NCBI GenBank assembly: GCA_017502285.1
Contig: JAFVVH010000019.1
Location: 1 to 34,431 of the forward strand
Reading direction: 5' to 3'
From: Oscillospiraceae bacterium
Lineage (GTDB): Bacteria > Bacillota > Clostridia > Oscillospirales > Oscillospiraceae
Length of the DNA: 34,431 bases
The notes beneath the pieces were generated by a model that saw nothing but the letters and a program-made list of their open reading frames with translations, did no database searches and was not told the origin of the DNA. Position 1 is the stretch's first letter. Every line of letters starts with the position of its first letter. This document shows, one piece after another, positions 23,675 through 31,555 of the stretch. A program made the translations under genes and the position numbers.

Positions 23675-25147
23675 ATGAAACGGATGATCAAGGCGCTTCT
23701 TTTCGTTATCTCGTTGAGCGTCCTTCTATCAACAACCGCATTTGCCACCGAAAATGATACAAGGTACCATTTAGATGATCTTGGCATGAGTATAAGCATC
23801 CCAAATGATCTTGCGGTTTTCACACGCGACATGAAAGCAAACGACCCCAACCTCAAATTCTTTGGTCAAACAAAAGAGTCCATGCTATCCATAATGAAAA
23901 ATGGAAACATTTACCTGAACGCTTTGGATAAAGACGGAGAATACGAGATTATTGTCACGATGCTGGACAGTCCTTTGGAAAATTATGCCTTGCTCAGTGA
24001 TACGACCCTAACAGCATTGGCATCCTCCTTTGCTGATGCATATAAAGAGGCCGGCATCACCATTGATTCTTCTGAAATTCATCAACATCACCAGGCCAAG
24101 TTTTTAGAGCTACATATACATCAAATAATAGATGGAAAAACGGTTTACGGCTTGCAGTTCAACACGGTCTATGGCGGAAAAGCAATCAATGTAACATTCC
24201 AGTCCTATTCCGGCGAAATTGGCAGAACTCGGCAAATATTGATGCAACATAATGTTTTGTCAAATGTACAATTCGATGCTGCACCACCAGAACCAGCAGG
24301 CTCCTCCCCTACGTCCTCCTTTACTTATAGAGATTCCAACAGTGGCACGACCTTTACCGTTCCCGAAAACTGGGCCGAGTCCCCTATGTTTGAGGAGCGG
24401 GAATATCTGGACGCAAAGTTCACATCTAATTTAGAAGAAGGTCTGTGCATCATCTATACGTGCGAAGATATATATGGAAACGAAGAATTCCAAAGCGAAC
24501 TGACCCCTGCGGAAAAATTGTCAATTTCCAGAGCCAACTTTGACAATTCTATTCTCACAAAAGAAATTGTCGCCGAAATGGTTCCAGGCGAGAATCAGAA
24601 CGTTTCGATGGTATCGTATGGGGGAGTCGAGTACTTTTTTGCGGAGGTAACAGCTTCAGGAACCGCATATGGTCTGACTGTTTCCATGCCCACGACATAT
24701 GCCGTGCACTGTGAAAATGGGTATCTACACACGTTTCTGTTCAATGCCGGAAAAGACAGTCCCTATTTCAAAGACTTTGAAGCGCTTGTCAGCAGTGCCG
24801 AATATCCGAGTATAAAAGATGATATGTTGACACAAAGAAGGGTTATCGGAATAGTTTTTCTGGTCATGCTAGCTGCTTTGGTAGCGCTGTTCATTTGGTT
24901 GCGGCACATACGAAAAAAGAGAGAGCAAGCGAAAACGACATCCTTACATATCTCCACTCCCATTGACCAAACCGAAGGCATCGTCAATGTAGTTCCTGCG
25001 ACTATCAGAAAAGGCGAACAGAACACACCAGAAATAGTCAGTGATACCCTAATTGCGTTTTGTCATAAGTGTGGGGGTAAAATTGAGTCCGGAAGCCGAT
25101 TCTGCCATAAATGTGGTGCAATGATTTCCACCAAGGAGGAGAAATAA
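23675..25147 (+). CDS. Exported, membrane-anchored protein with tandem PsbP/DcrB-like domains and zinc ribbon
   Basis: The 490-residue protein has a signal peptide (residues 1-24, ending AFA), two outside domains of similar plan beginning YHLDDLGMSISIPND and FTYRDSNSGTTFTVPENW (a look shared with PsbP/DcrB-type domains), a membrane helix (~390-412, VIGIVFLVMLAALVALFIW) and a cytosolic tail ending in a zinc ribbon (FCHKCGGKI then FCHKCGAMI). GGAGGG precedes the ATG. The stop shares one base with the next start (TAATG), so the three genes are coupled. Function unknown. Confidence 0.75.
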   Translation: MKRMIKALLFVISLSVLLSTTAFATENDTRYHLDDLGMSISIPNDLAVFTRDMKANDPNLKFFGQTKESMLSIMKNGNIYLNALDKDGEYEIIVTMLDSPLENYALLSDTTLTALASSFADAYKEAGITIDSSEIHQHHQAKFLELHIHQIIDGKTVYGLQFNTVYGGKAINVTFQSYSGEIGRTRQILMQHNVLSNVQFDAAPPEPAGSSPTSSFTYRDSNSGTTFTVPENWAESPMFEEREYLDAKFTSNLEEGLCIIYTCEDIYGNEEFQSELTPAEKLSISRANFDNSILTKEIVAEMVPGENQNVSMVSYGGVEYFFAEVTASGTAYGLTVSMPTTYAVHCENGYLHTFLFNAGKDSPYFKDFEALVSSAEYPSIKDDMLTQRRVIGIVFLVMLAALVALFIWLRHIRKKREQAKTTSLHISTPIDQTEGIVNVVPATIRKGEQNTPEIVSDTLIAFCHKCGGKIESGSRFCHKCGAMISTKEEK

Positions 25148-25710
25148 TGCAGTACTATATTAAGGCTTTTAAAAACTTTTGTAACAGCGACGGACGCGCA
25201 ACACGCAAAGAGTTCTGGCTCTTCGTTTTGTTTCATTATTTAGTGATTTTTATTCTATCATTTTGCGATGGCTTCTTTGGATTTTATTCTACCACGATAC
25301 CACTTGACTACGGATATTTGACTCTCGCTTATTTATTGATTTCTATTTGCCCTAGCATCTGTCTTCGAGTTCGCAGGCTACACGATGTCAATAAAAGTGG
25401 AGCATGGTGGTGGCTATCCAATGTTCCGCTCGTATCATTTTATGTGCTTTATCTTTACATAAAGCGCGGCGATCCCGTAGCTAATGATTACGGTGCTCCT
25501 TCGGTACAACCGCAGCACGGAGAATCTTCACCATCGAGTCACGCCTGCGAATCTTCTCTGAATACTAACCCTATTCAATGTCAAACTTCAGTCATTGAAG
25601 CAACCCCTAACAAACTCCCTCCGATTAAGTTTTGTCGGAAATGCGGATTTGAATTGCTCGATGGCAGTGAATTCTGCAGCAAGTGTGGAACACCAATTGT
25701 GAAGGAGTGA
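25147..25710 (+). CDS. DUF805 membrane protein with C-terminal zinc ribbon
   Basis: The 187-residue protein starts at MQYYIKAFKNF behind AAGGAGG. Residues 1-~115 are a DUF805 domain: GRATRKEFWLFVLFHYLV, several membrane helices, and LRVRRLHDVNKSGAWWW. A polar linker leads to a zinc ribbon (FCRKCGFELLDGSEFCSKCG) at the C-terminus, close in sequence to the ribbons of the flanking genes. Function unknown; DUF805 proteins are integral membrane proteins. Confidence 0.8.
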   Translation: MQYYIKAFKNFCNSDGRATRKEFWLFVLFHYLVIFILSFCDGFFGFYSTTIPLDYGYLTLAYLLISICPSICLRVRRLHDVNKSGAWWWLSNVPLVSFYVLYLYIKRGDPVANDYGAPSVQPQHGESSPSSHACESSLNTNPIQCQTSVIEATPNKLPPIKFCRKCGFELLDGSEFCSKCGTPIVKE

Positions 25711-25715
25711 GATGG

Positions 25716-26624
25716 ATGAAATGCTCCAAATGTGGATTTGTTCTTCCTGATGACAGTGAATTTTGCCAATACTGCGGAGTAAAGCTCAACCAGGAGGTTA
25801 CCTCTGCAGATTCAATTGAAGACGCTGTGGCCACTCCTGTACCGGAAAAACTCATAGAACAGCCTGAACCATTGGCTGTTTCTGCCGACACCATAGCTGA
25901 ACCAGTTGTGGTCGAAGGGGTACATGAACCGATTGCCGCTTCCGAAGAGTTGGCCGCCACCGGAGTTGTCGCTGATACCCATTTGCCAAGTGATAGCGAG
26001 GCAGACGGGCGGGCTGAACCGAGTATCACTTCAGCTCCGCTTATCTCCCAAGAGCCCCCCGATGCTATGACCCCATCCAAGAAAGCAAACAAAAGAAAGA
26101 TAAAACAACGGTACTGCAAGTTCTGTGGGCATAAAATCGATTACATAACAAAAAAATGCACCGGTTGCGGAAAACAATATCTGCGCTGGAAAATACGCCT
26201 TTCGACAGTGCTCCTTGTTCTAGCTCTAATTGCTTCTATAACTGTAAACTCGCTTCAATATCTATCTATACTCGACCTAAAAGAAGATGGTCAATTCCTA
26301 TCAAGCCTTGAAACTGCCCTCCTCCAACTTCGTAGCAGCAACATTGGTTCATCATCCAACACTTTTAAAATTGAAAAGGGTGTCGTCGTGCTGCAAGCAA
26401 ATGGGCCTAAAAAGGAGATGTCTCTCTCTGCTGGCATTGAAAGAAACAAAAGGCTCATCCTTCATGTCTCCGACCACAGCGTTGCAACGGTAACTATTTC
26501 CAAAAAGACATCTCTAGTTTCTACAGTAACTATAACGCCGAAAAAAAAGGGCGCAACCGTCGCAACCTTTTCCAACACTTATGATCATAACACATTTAAA
26601 GTTTTAATTATTGTAACGGATTAA
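25716..26624 (+). CDS. Membrane protein with two zinc ribbons and an extracellular domain
   Basis: The 302-residue protein begins with a zinc ribbon (CSKCGFVLPDDSEFCQYCG, residues 3-21), then an acidic Pro/Glu-rich linker, a second ribbon (CKFCGH and CTGCG, ~134-152), a membrane helix (~163-182) and an outside beta-rich domain that looks Ig-like. It starts 5 bp after the DUF805 gene, with AAGGAG 8-10 bases before the ATG. It ends the three-gene operon next to attR. Confidence 0.75.
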   Translation: MKCSKCGFVLPDDSEFCQYCGVKLNQEVTSADSIEDAVATPVPEKLIEQPEPLAVSADTIAEPVVVEGVHEPIAASEELAATGVVADTHLPSDSEADGRAEPSITSAPLISQEPPDAMTPSKKANKRKIKQRYCKFCGHKIDYITKKCTGCGKQYLRWKIRLSTVLLVLALIASITVNSLQYLSILDLKEDGQFLSSLETALLQLRSSNIGSSSNTFKIEKGVVVLQANGPKKEMSLSAGIERNKRLILHVSDHSVATVTISKKTSLVSTVTITPKKKGATVATFSNTYDHNTFKVLIIVTD

Positions 26625-26646
26625 CTTTCCCTAAACAAAAATCGAT

Positions 26647-26682
26647 ATATTGCCCCTCCGTCAAATGACTGAGGGGCAATAT
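26647..26682 (+). terminator. Hairpin after the zinc-ribbon operon
   Basis: ATATTGCCCCTC and GAGGGGCAATAT pair around a loop that can itself pair (GTCA/TGAC). There is no T-run, so termination is less certain. Confidence 0.55.
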
Positions 26683-26728
26683 CTGTGTGCGCATTAAATC
26701 GCGTCTTTATCTTCGCAACCCTTTGTCC

Positions 26729-26788
26729 CCCAAGGCTTTCCAACCGCTGCCAGTGGGGATAGTCTGGACTGGAAAGATTTGTCCGCCG
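26729..26788. repeat. attR: right junction of the element
   Basis: Element sequence ends at 26757, the GA overlap is 26758-26759, and host sequence resumes at 26760 with TAGTCTGG. The element arm 26729-26757 is the inverted partner of 6241-6269 (24 of 29). Confidence 0.85.
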
Positions 26789-26991
26789 CTGACATCACCA
26801 AACGGGTCACCTCCAGAGTCGGTCCCGGTTCCATCGTCCTGTTTCACAACGCCGCCAAGCACACCCCCGAGGCGCTGCCCGGCATCATCGAATGCTTGCT
26901 GCAGGAGGGCTATACCTTCGTCCCCATTTCCCAGATCATCCTCACCGGCGACTATACCATCGACCACACCGGGCGGCAGTGTCCGGCGTAA
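26760..26991 (+). pseudogene. PdaB-like polysaccharide deacetylase, 3' part
   Basis: The fragment encodes the end of the NodB barrel: SLDWKDLSAADITKRV, GPGSIVLFHNA and LPGIIECLLQEGYTFVPIS, then a short tail and TAA. It continues the frame of 5696-6240 exactly: GTT GAT AGT across the junction. The combined gene is 777 bp (258 residues), the normal PdaB length. An internal ATG exists but has no evident ribosome site. Confidence 0.92.
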
Positions 26992-26997
26992 CCCCTG

Positions 26998-27039
26998 CAA
27001 ACAAAAGACCCGGGACTGTTGTCCCGGGTCTTTTGTTTG
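26998..27039. terminator. Bidirectional terminator, perfect 19-bp stem
   Basis: CAAACAAAAGACCCGGGAC TGTT and the exact complement; T-rich on both strands, between the deacetylase 3' end and the convergent YesL-like gene. Confidence 0.88.
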
Positions 27040-27044
27040 ATCAC

Positions 27045-27719
27045 TCAACCATTTTCCTCGCCGCTGCCCGCGGTTCCTTCTGCGGCACAAAAAGTTTCCA
27101 CCAGTTTGTTCAGCGGCCCCTTCATCAGCCAGGCCGACAGACTGCCCGCCACTCCAAAGTAGAGGACCAGGCACACCAAGAACCCGCGCACAAACAGGTC
27201 CGTATCCAGGAACAGCGCAATGAACGGCAGCCAGCATACCAGTGCGATGATCACCGAGCGCACCAGATACCCGATGGTCATGTACACCCCGTTTTTCAGC
27301 AGCTGCATCAGCGTGCACTCAAACCGCGAGTAGAAAAGGAAGGTCATGGTAACGATGGACAGAACAAGGGCAATGGCGATCACGGACACCACCAGAGACA
27401 TCTGCCCCAGCGGCATACCTGCCATGCGAAGCCGCCATACCATCACTGCGCTCACCACACTGAGCAGCAGACAGGGCAAAAAGATCAGCCATGCCAACGT
27501 AGCACGTTTGAGACTGGTAAAAAAGCTCTTGCAATAAGCTCTGATACACGGACCGTCCTCGATGAGCGCCCGGCCCGCAGCGAACAGTGCTGTCCATGCC
27601 GCACCGATGGTAACCACAGGGATACAGCTGATCAGGAACAGAATATTGATCAGCATGGTATTGCCCACACCGCGCATCATCGTCATCAGGGGAGAGTCAT
27701 AAGAGAGAATACTTTTCAT
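27045..27719 (-). CDS. YesL family (DUF624) membrane protein
   Basis: The 224-residue protein has about six membrane segments and the DUF624 blocks LFLISCIPVVTIGAAWTALF and RATLAWLIFLPC. It is clearly paralogous to 4901-5560. It lies 15 bp downstream of the AraC-type regulator gene on the same strand, so the two form an operon, as YesL and YesN do in sugar-uptake loci. Role unknown. Confidence 0.87.
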   Translation of the reverse strand: MKSILSYDSPLMTMMRGVGNTMLINILFLISCIPVVTIGAAWTALFAAGRALIEDGPCIRAYCKSFFTSLKRATLAWLIFLPCLLLSVVSAVMVWRLRMAGMPLGQMSLVVSVIAIALVLSIVTMTFLFYSRFECTLMQLLKNGVYMTIGYLVRSVIIALVCWLPFIALFLDTDLFVRGFLVCLVLYFGVAGSLSAWLMKGPLNKLVETFCAAEGTAGSGEENG

Positions 27720-27734
27720 GTTGATTTCCTTTCC

Positions 27735-29864
27735 TCACCGGGTGCTTTTGTACTCTGCGGGCGTCATGTGATAATACTTCTTAAAATTGCGATAGAATGT
27801 ACTCTCCACAGGATAGCCGCACTTGTCCGCAATGGTGCTGATGTTTTCATCCGTGTCCCGCAGCAGCATGGCCGCCTGCTCCATGCGGCACTGAGCCAAA
27901 AAGTTGCTGACATTCATGCCCGTCATGTCCACCACGGCATTATACACAAACCGCTCGGAGACGCCGAACTGTTTGGATACCGAAGCCATGCACAACGTGG
28001 CATCGGGGTAGTTATTTTTAATGTACTGCACGATCTGCTCACACAGGATCTGCTTGTCCGATATTTGCAGCGCCGCCTTTTGCTCAAACAGGTCGTTGAG
28101 AGGCACCCTCAACCGGCGCATATTTGCCGCAGGAGAGCTGGTGGGCTGATAAACCATTTTCTCGTGTTCTTCAAAGGACAATTTCCCCGACTGCGCGGTA
28201 TCCCGCAACACAAACAGAACACTGTAGAACAGTTCCTGAGGGGGGGTCTTGCTGTTTTTCCCCGCGAAGGCAGCCATCTGATCGATCTGCAGCAGCGCTT
28301 CCTGCCTGTTCCAGCAATACAGCGCCTGTTGAAAGTCCTTCAGATCATACGCTTTTGCCGGAACGCTCTGGTTGTCTGCTTCCTCCTCCACGCGCACAAG
28401 GATCTGATCCCCGCTCTCAGGGATACAGGACTGCGCCTGACGAATGGAAGCGCTGATCGCAGTTACACCCGCAAACGGTGCGCTGACTCCGCACACGAAG
28501 CGCGGCTCACCCTCTCCACCAGGATTTAAGCCCATAAGGACTCCCTGCAGTTGCTCACACAACTCCGATCCGGCAGGAAAGAGCACAATAGCCTCCTGAA
28601 TGTTGATAAACTCACACAGGAACCGCTCCGGCAGGGCATTGCGCAGCAGGGTGATCATAGCGACCCCATCCTCCATATCCGTACTCTGCCACCGATCGCG
28701 CACGATCGCCGCGCGCAAAGGCTGAGCAAACATGGGGAACGCCGCTGCGATGCGCTTATACTCTCCCTCGGGAATGGACAACCCCGAAAAAGCGCGCACC
28801 AGAAGACTGGACAGCAGCATTCCGCGCAAGGCCACATTTCGTTCCTTCTCACTTTTTAAAAAGCTGTCAATGGCCAGCAGTTCATTGTCCGGCAGCCCCG
28901 GACTCTGATCCGCCGCATGGTCGCGCAGTATTTTGCGAAACGGCTGCACACTGATGTGGGAAAACGCAAAGCACATAATAATACCCAAAACCACCGACAG
29001 TAGGAAAATGACCTGTGCCGTGGTCTGCGCGCTACGGATGGTGGAGAAGAAAAACACCTTCGGGATGCCGATGGACACCCGACTGGACAGGGCATTCATC
29101 TCATAAGACAACTGTATGTAATCCGATGCTTCCCCTTTGCTTTCGCCATAAGAAAACAGTTCCCTGCCATCTTGCCCGGTCAGCTTCAGCCACGTATTTT
29201 CCGGCAGGCTGCTCATCTGAAAATACTCCAAAACCGTTTCCACCGGGTAAAGGAAGCCATACACCACATCTTTGTTGGTAGACTGCACCAGCACAGTCAA
29301 ATAGGTACCATTTACCGCCCCCAAAGACAGCTCGTTCGCCGGCAGGATCAAAGAACTGCGAGGCAACCTGTCCTGAAGGCTTTGCAACAGCAATTCCTGC
29401 CCATCGTTGTCGTATATAAGGTAGGAGTTCAGGCAGCTTTCCATGTCGGTAAAGACGCGACTGCGCGTCAGGCAGATCCCGTTGCGCCGAAAGTACATAA
29501 AGCCCTCGTTGGGCAGACCCAGCAGGGTGCACTGATAGGCAAAGGTATCTCCAAGCTCGGACAGAGAGAATACATACTGCGTATCCAACGGCACCACCGC
29601 GGTGGCCACTGTGACATAGTGCTCCGCATCTTCCATTGCCATGGGCAATGAGTGGGTCAGGAACACATCACGGGCAAACAGCTGGGCATTTGCCTCAAAG
29701 TTGCTGCGCGCCTGCCCCAGATAGGAATCCTGCAGCACTTTAGTAAACTGGCGGGTCGCTGCGGTAAATGCTGCAAGAAAGACCAGCACCACTGCCGCCA
29801 GCAGGAAAAAATATCGCCAGAACAGCGACAGCCTGGACATAAGCATTTGCATTTTCTGTTTCAT
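27735..29864 (-). CDS. Membrane-anchored AraC family regulator
   Basis: The 709-residue protein has a membrane helix near residues 18-38, an extracellular sensor-like region of ~240 residues, a second helix (~288-310, AQVIFLLSVVLGIIMCFAF), a long cytosolic linker, and a C-terminal AraC/XylS double HTH (about 610-709: YPDATLCMASVSKQFGVSER, NISTIADKCGYPVESTFYRNFKKYY). It is a one-protein analogue of a histidine kinase plus YesN regulator and should sense an outside ligand, likely a sugar, and activate the divergent permease genes. Confidence 0.88.
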   Translation of the reverse strand: MKQKMQMLMSRLSLFWRYFFLLAAVVLVFLAAFTAATRQFTKVLQDSYLGQARSNFEANAQLFARDVFLTHSLPMAMEDAEHYVTVATAVVPLDTQYVFSLSELGDTFAYQCTLLGLPNEGFMYFRRNGICLTRSRVFTDMESCLNSYLIYDNDGQELLLQSLQDRLPRSSLILPANELSLGAVNGTYLTVLVQSTNKDVVYGFLYPVETVLEYFQMSSLPENTWLKLTGQDGRELFSYGESKGEASDYIQLSYEMNALSSRVSIGIPKVFFFSTIRSAQTTAQVIFLLSVVLGIIMCFAFSHISVQPFRKILRDHAADQSPGLPDNELLAIDSFLKSEKERNVALRGMLLSSLLVRAFSGLSIPEGEYKRIAAAFPMFAQPLRAAIVRDRWQSTDMEDGVAMITLLRNALPERFLCEFINIQEAIVLFPAGSELCEQLQGVLMGLNPGGEGEPRFVCGVSAPFAGVTAISASIRQAQSCIPESGDQILVRVEEEADNQSVPAKAYDLKDFQQALYCWNRQEALLQIDQMAAFAGKNSKTPPQELFYSVLFVLRDTAQSGKLSFEEHEKMVYQPTSSPAANMRRLRVPLNDLFEQKAALQISDKQILCEQIVQYIKNNYPDATLCMASVSKQFGVSERFVYNAVVDMTGMNVSNFLAQCRMEQAAMLLRDTDENISTIADKCGYPVESTFYRNFKKYYHMTPAEYKSTR

Positions 29865-30553
29865 GGTGTATTTCTCCTCTTTCCTACGAAAGAACGCTTC
29901 TCAACTCTTAACATCATCTATTATACGACACTTCAAACGGAATTTGCAATGATATTTTGCATCAATTTGCAAGCTCGTTCCGATAACGCAAGTAAAAACG
30001 CCAGATTGCTCGTTGTAAAAAACAGCATTTGCCTTTAGGATATAGTCATGAACTGTGCTGTTGCCGCCGTTTTTGCCACACTGCCGGTGTCATTCGGCAT
30101 TTTTGCAAACTCAACTTCCGACCGTGCCAACAGCCCGCTACGCATCCACAGCCTTGTAACGGATATTCGTTGCGCATTCATTTCCTTTGCACGGCCCATA
30201 TGTCCCGCGCATCCGTCCATTTCACCGCTGGAACGCACAAACCAGCTATTCTGTGCCGAAATTGCATATAAAATTCTGAAAATGATATATCCTTTTCGGC
30301 CAGTTTTCTGGTACAATCATTTGGTAATCGAACGACTCTGGCAAATTTTCCGGGCGGCCTGCGCCGTCCACTCCCCTCACGCGCACCCCAGCGGCGCCTT
30401 TCATGACCGGCAAAGCCCGATCCGGACCTTCTGTTTTTCAGACGGACGGACACGAAGACTTTGTCCCGCGTCCGTCGCCTGTACGGCAAGCGGTCCGGAA
30501 GGCTCCGCCGAACAAGCCCGCAAACACCATCACAAACGAAAGGAAGTTCGCGC
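29865..30553. other. Long divergent intergenic region with promoters and repeats
   Basis: No convincing gene. It holds a minus promoter for the AraC gene (TTGCAA 29944-29949, 18 bp, TATAAT 29920-29925), three copies of TTTGCA at 29943, 29956 and 29966, an extended -10 TGGTACAAT (30309-30317) for the permeases, and a leader hairpin GACGGACG/CGTCCGTC (30441-30476). Frames that cross it have no ribosome site. Confidence 0.55.
30302..30319 (+). promoter_or_regulatory. Extended -10 promoter of the permease genes
   Basis: TTTTCTGGTACAATCAT: TGG followed by TACAAT (30312-30317) with no good -35, as expected for an activator-dependent or extended -10 promoter. The same core appears before the exported protein at 33720. 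Confidence 0.45.
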
Positions 30554-31537
30554 ATGAAAACCAAAACCCCGAAGGCTGCCGCGGCCCCCGTCGCTCTGAC
30601 GCTTCGCCAGCGCAGCAAGCTCCAGCAGTTCCTGGTGCGGTTCCGCAAGAACTGGCAGCTGCACATGCTGGTCCTCATCCCCGTACTGTACGTCGTCATC
30701 TTCCACTTCGGTCCCATGTACGGCCTGCAGATCGCCTTCCGTGATTTCAAGCCCCGCGCCGGTATCTGGAACAGTGAATGGGTCGGTCTGAAACACATCA
30801 TCAACTTCGTGACTGCCTACAACTACGGTGAACTGCTGTGGAACACGGTGGCCATCAACCTGTACCAGACCTTCATCACGTTCCCCATTCCCATCTTCCT
30901 GGCTCTGATGCTCCACGTCAACGAGCACAAGTGGCTGGTGAAGATCACCCAGAACGTGACCTATGTGCCCCACTTCATTTCCACCGTGGTTATGGTCGGT
31001 ATTCTGAACCAGGTCCTCTCCCCCGTGTCCGGTATCGTGGGTAACGTATACAGGGCTTTCGGCGGTGTCGGCCTGTGCCCTGATATCCGCGCCAGCGCCG
31101 CTGCCTTCCGTCACCTGTACGTCTGGTCCGGCACCTGGCAGGGCATGGGCTGGGCCACCATTCTGTACGTAGCCGCTCTGTCCGGCGTCAGCTCCGACCT
31201 GCACGAGGCCGCCGAGCTGGACGGCGCCAGCCGTTGGAAGCGCGTGATTCACGTGGACCTGCCCACCATCATGCCCACCGTTATCATCAAATTCATCATG
31301 CAGTTCGGCTCCATGATGACCGTGGGCTATCAGAAGGTCTACCTGATGCAGAACGACCTGAACCTGTCCACCTCCGAAGTGATCTCCACCTACATCTACA
31401 AGGTCGGTCTGGGCAAGATGCAGATGTCCTTCTCCTCCGCCGTCGGCCTGTTTAACTCCATCATCAATACCTCACTGCTCTTCCTCGCTAACAGCTTCAG
31501 CCGCTGGCTGACCTCTGGCGAGCAGGGACTGTTCTAA
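30554..31537 (+). CDS. Sugar ABC transporter permease, LplB family
   Basis: The 327-residue protein has six predicted membrane helices and the EAA loop EAAELDGASRWKRVIHVDLP (about residues 217-236) that contacts the ATPase. The N-terminal cytosolic tail and PVLYVVIFHFGPMYGLQIAFRDF block are typical of the LplB type. The start is the ATG 5-10 bases after AAAGGAAG; a longer frame lacks support. It forms an operon with the next permease; no ATPase or binding protein gene lies within the window, so those may be shared or elsewhere. Confidence 0.92.
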   Translation: MKTKTPKAAAAPVALTLRQRSKLQQFLVRFRKNWQLHMLVLIPVLYVVIFHFGPMYGLQIAFRDFKPRAGIWNSEWVGLKHIINFVTAYNYGELLWNTVAINLYQTFITFPIPIFLALMLHVNEHKWLVKITQNVTYVPHFISTVVMVGILNQVLSPVSGIVGNVYRAFGGVGLCPDIRASAAAFRHLYVWSGTWQGMGWATILYVAALSGVSSDLHEAAELDGASRWKRVIHVDLPTIMPTVIIKFIMQFGSMMTVGYQKVYLMQNDLNLSTSEVISTYIYKVGLGKMQMSFSSAVGLFNSIINTSLLFLANSFSRWLTSGEQGLF

Positions 31538-31555
31538 GAAAGGAGCGGACGAATC

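Larger units (their letters stand above)
6239..26757. mobile_element. 20.5-kb integrative mobilizable element (IME)
   Basis: The element interrupts a host deacetylase gene. It contains a large serine recombinase (18063-19508), an excisionase-like protein (15823-16026), a small serine resolvase, a HUH-type relaxase (17333-17821) and a possible replication protein, but no coupling protein or mating-pore genes, so it would depend on a helper for transfer. Several parts, for example 6388-9060 and 23400-26640, are clearly more AT-rich than the host flanks. Cargo sits at both ends (ABC-3C system left; toxin-antitoxin and zinc-ribbon operon right) around a mobility and replication core. The 2-bp overlap GA and the inverted-repeat arms fit serine-integrase chemistry. 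The recombinase is internal rather than next to an att site, which is unusual and suggests later gain of cargo. Confidence 0.88.

Noticed and set aside
26779..26991. Separate 70-codon gene at the deacetylase 3' part
   Set aside because: No ribosome site near its ATG, and the sequence is the end of the interrupted deacetylase.
26892..28529. Plus-strand frame of 545 codons
   Set aside because: Antisense to the YesL-like and AraC genes; composition (His/Gln/Arg-rich) is typical of a shadow frame in GC-rich DNA.
30048..30557. 169-codon plus frame in the divergent intergenic region
   Set aside because: No ribosome site, it contains the likely permease promoter, and the protein has no familiar features.
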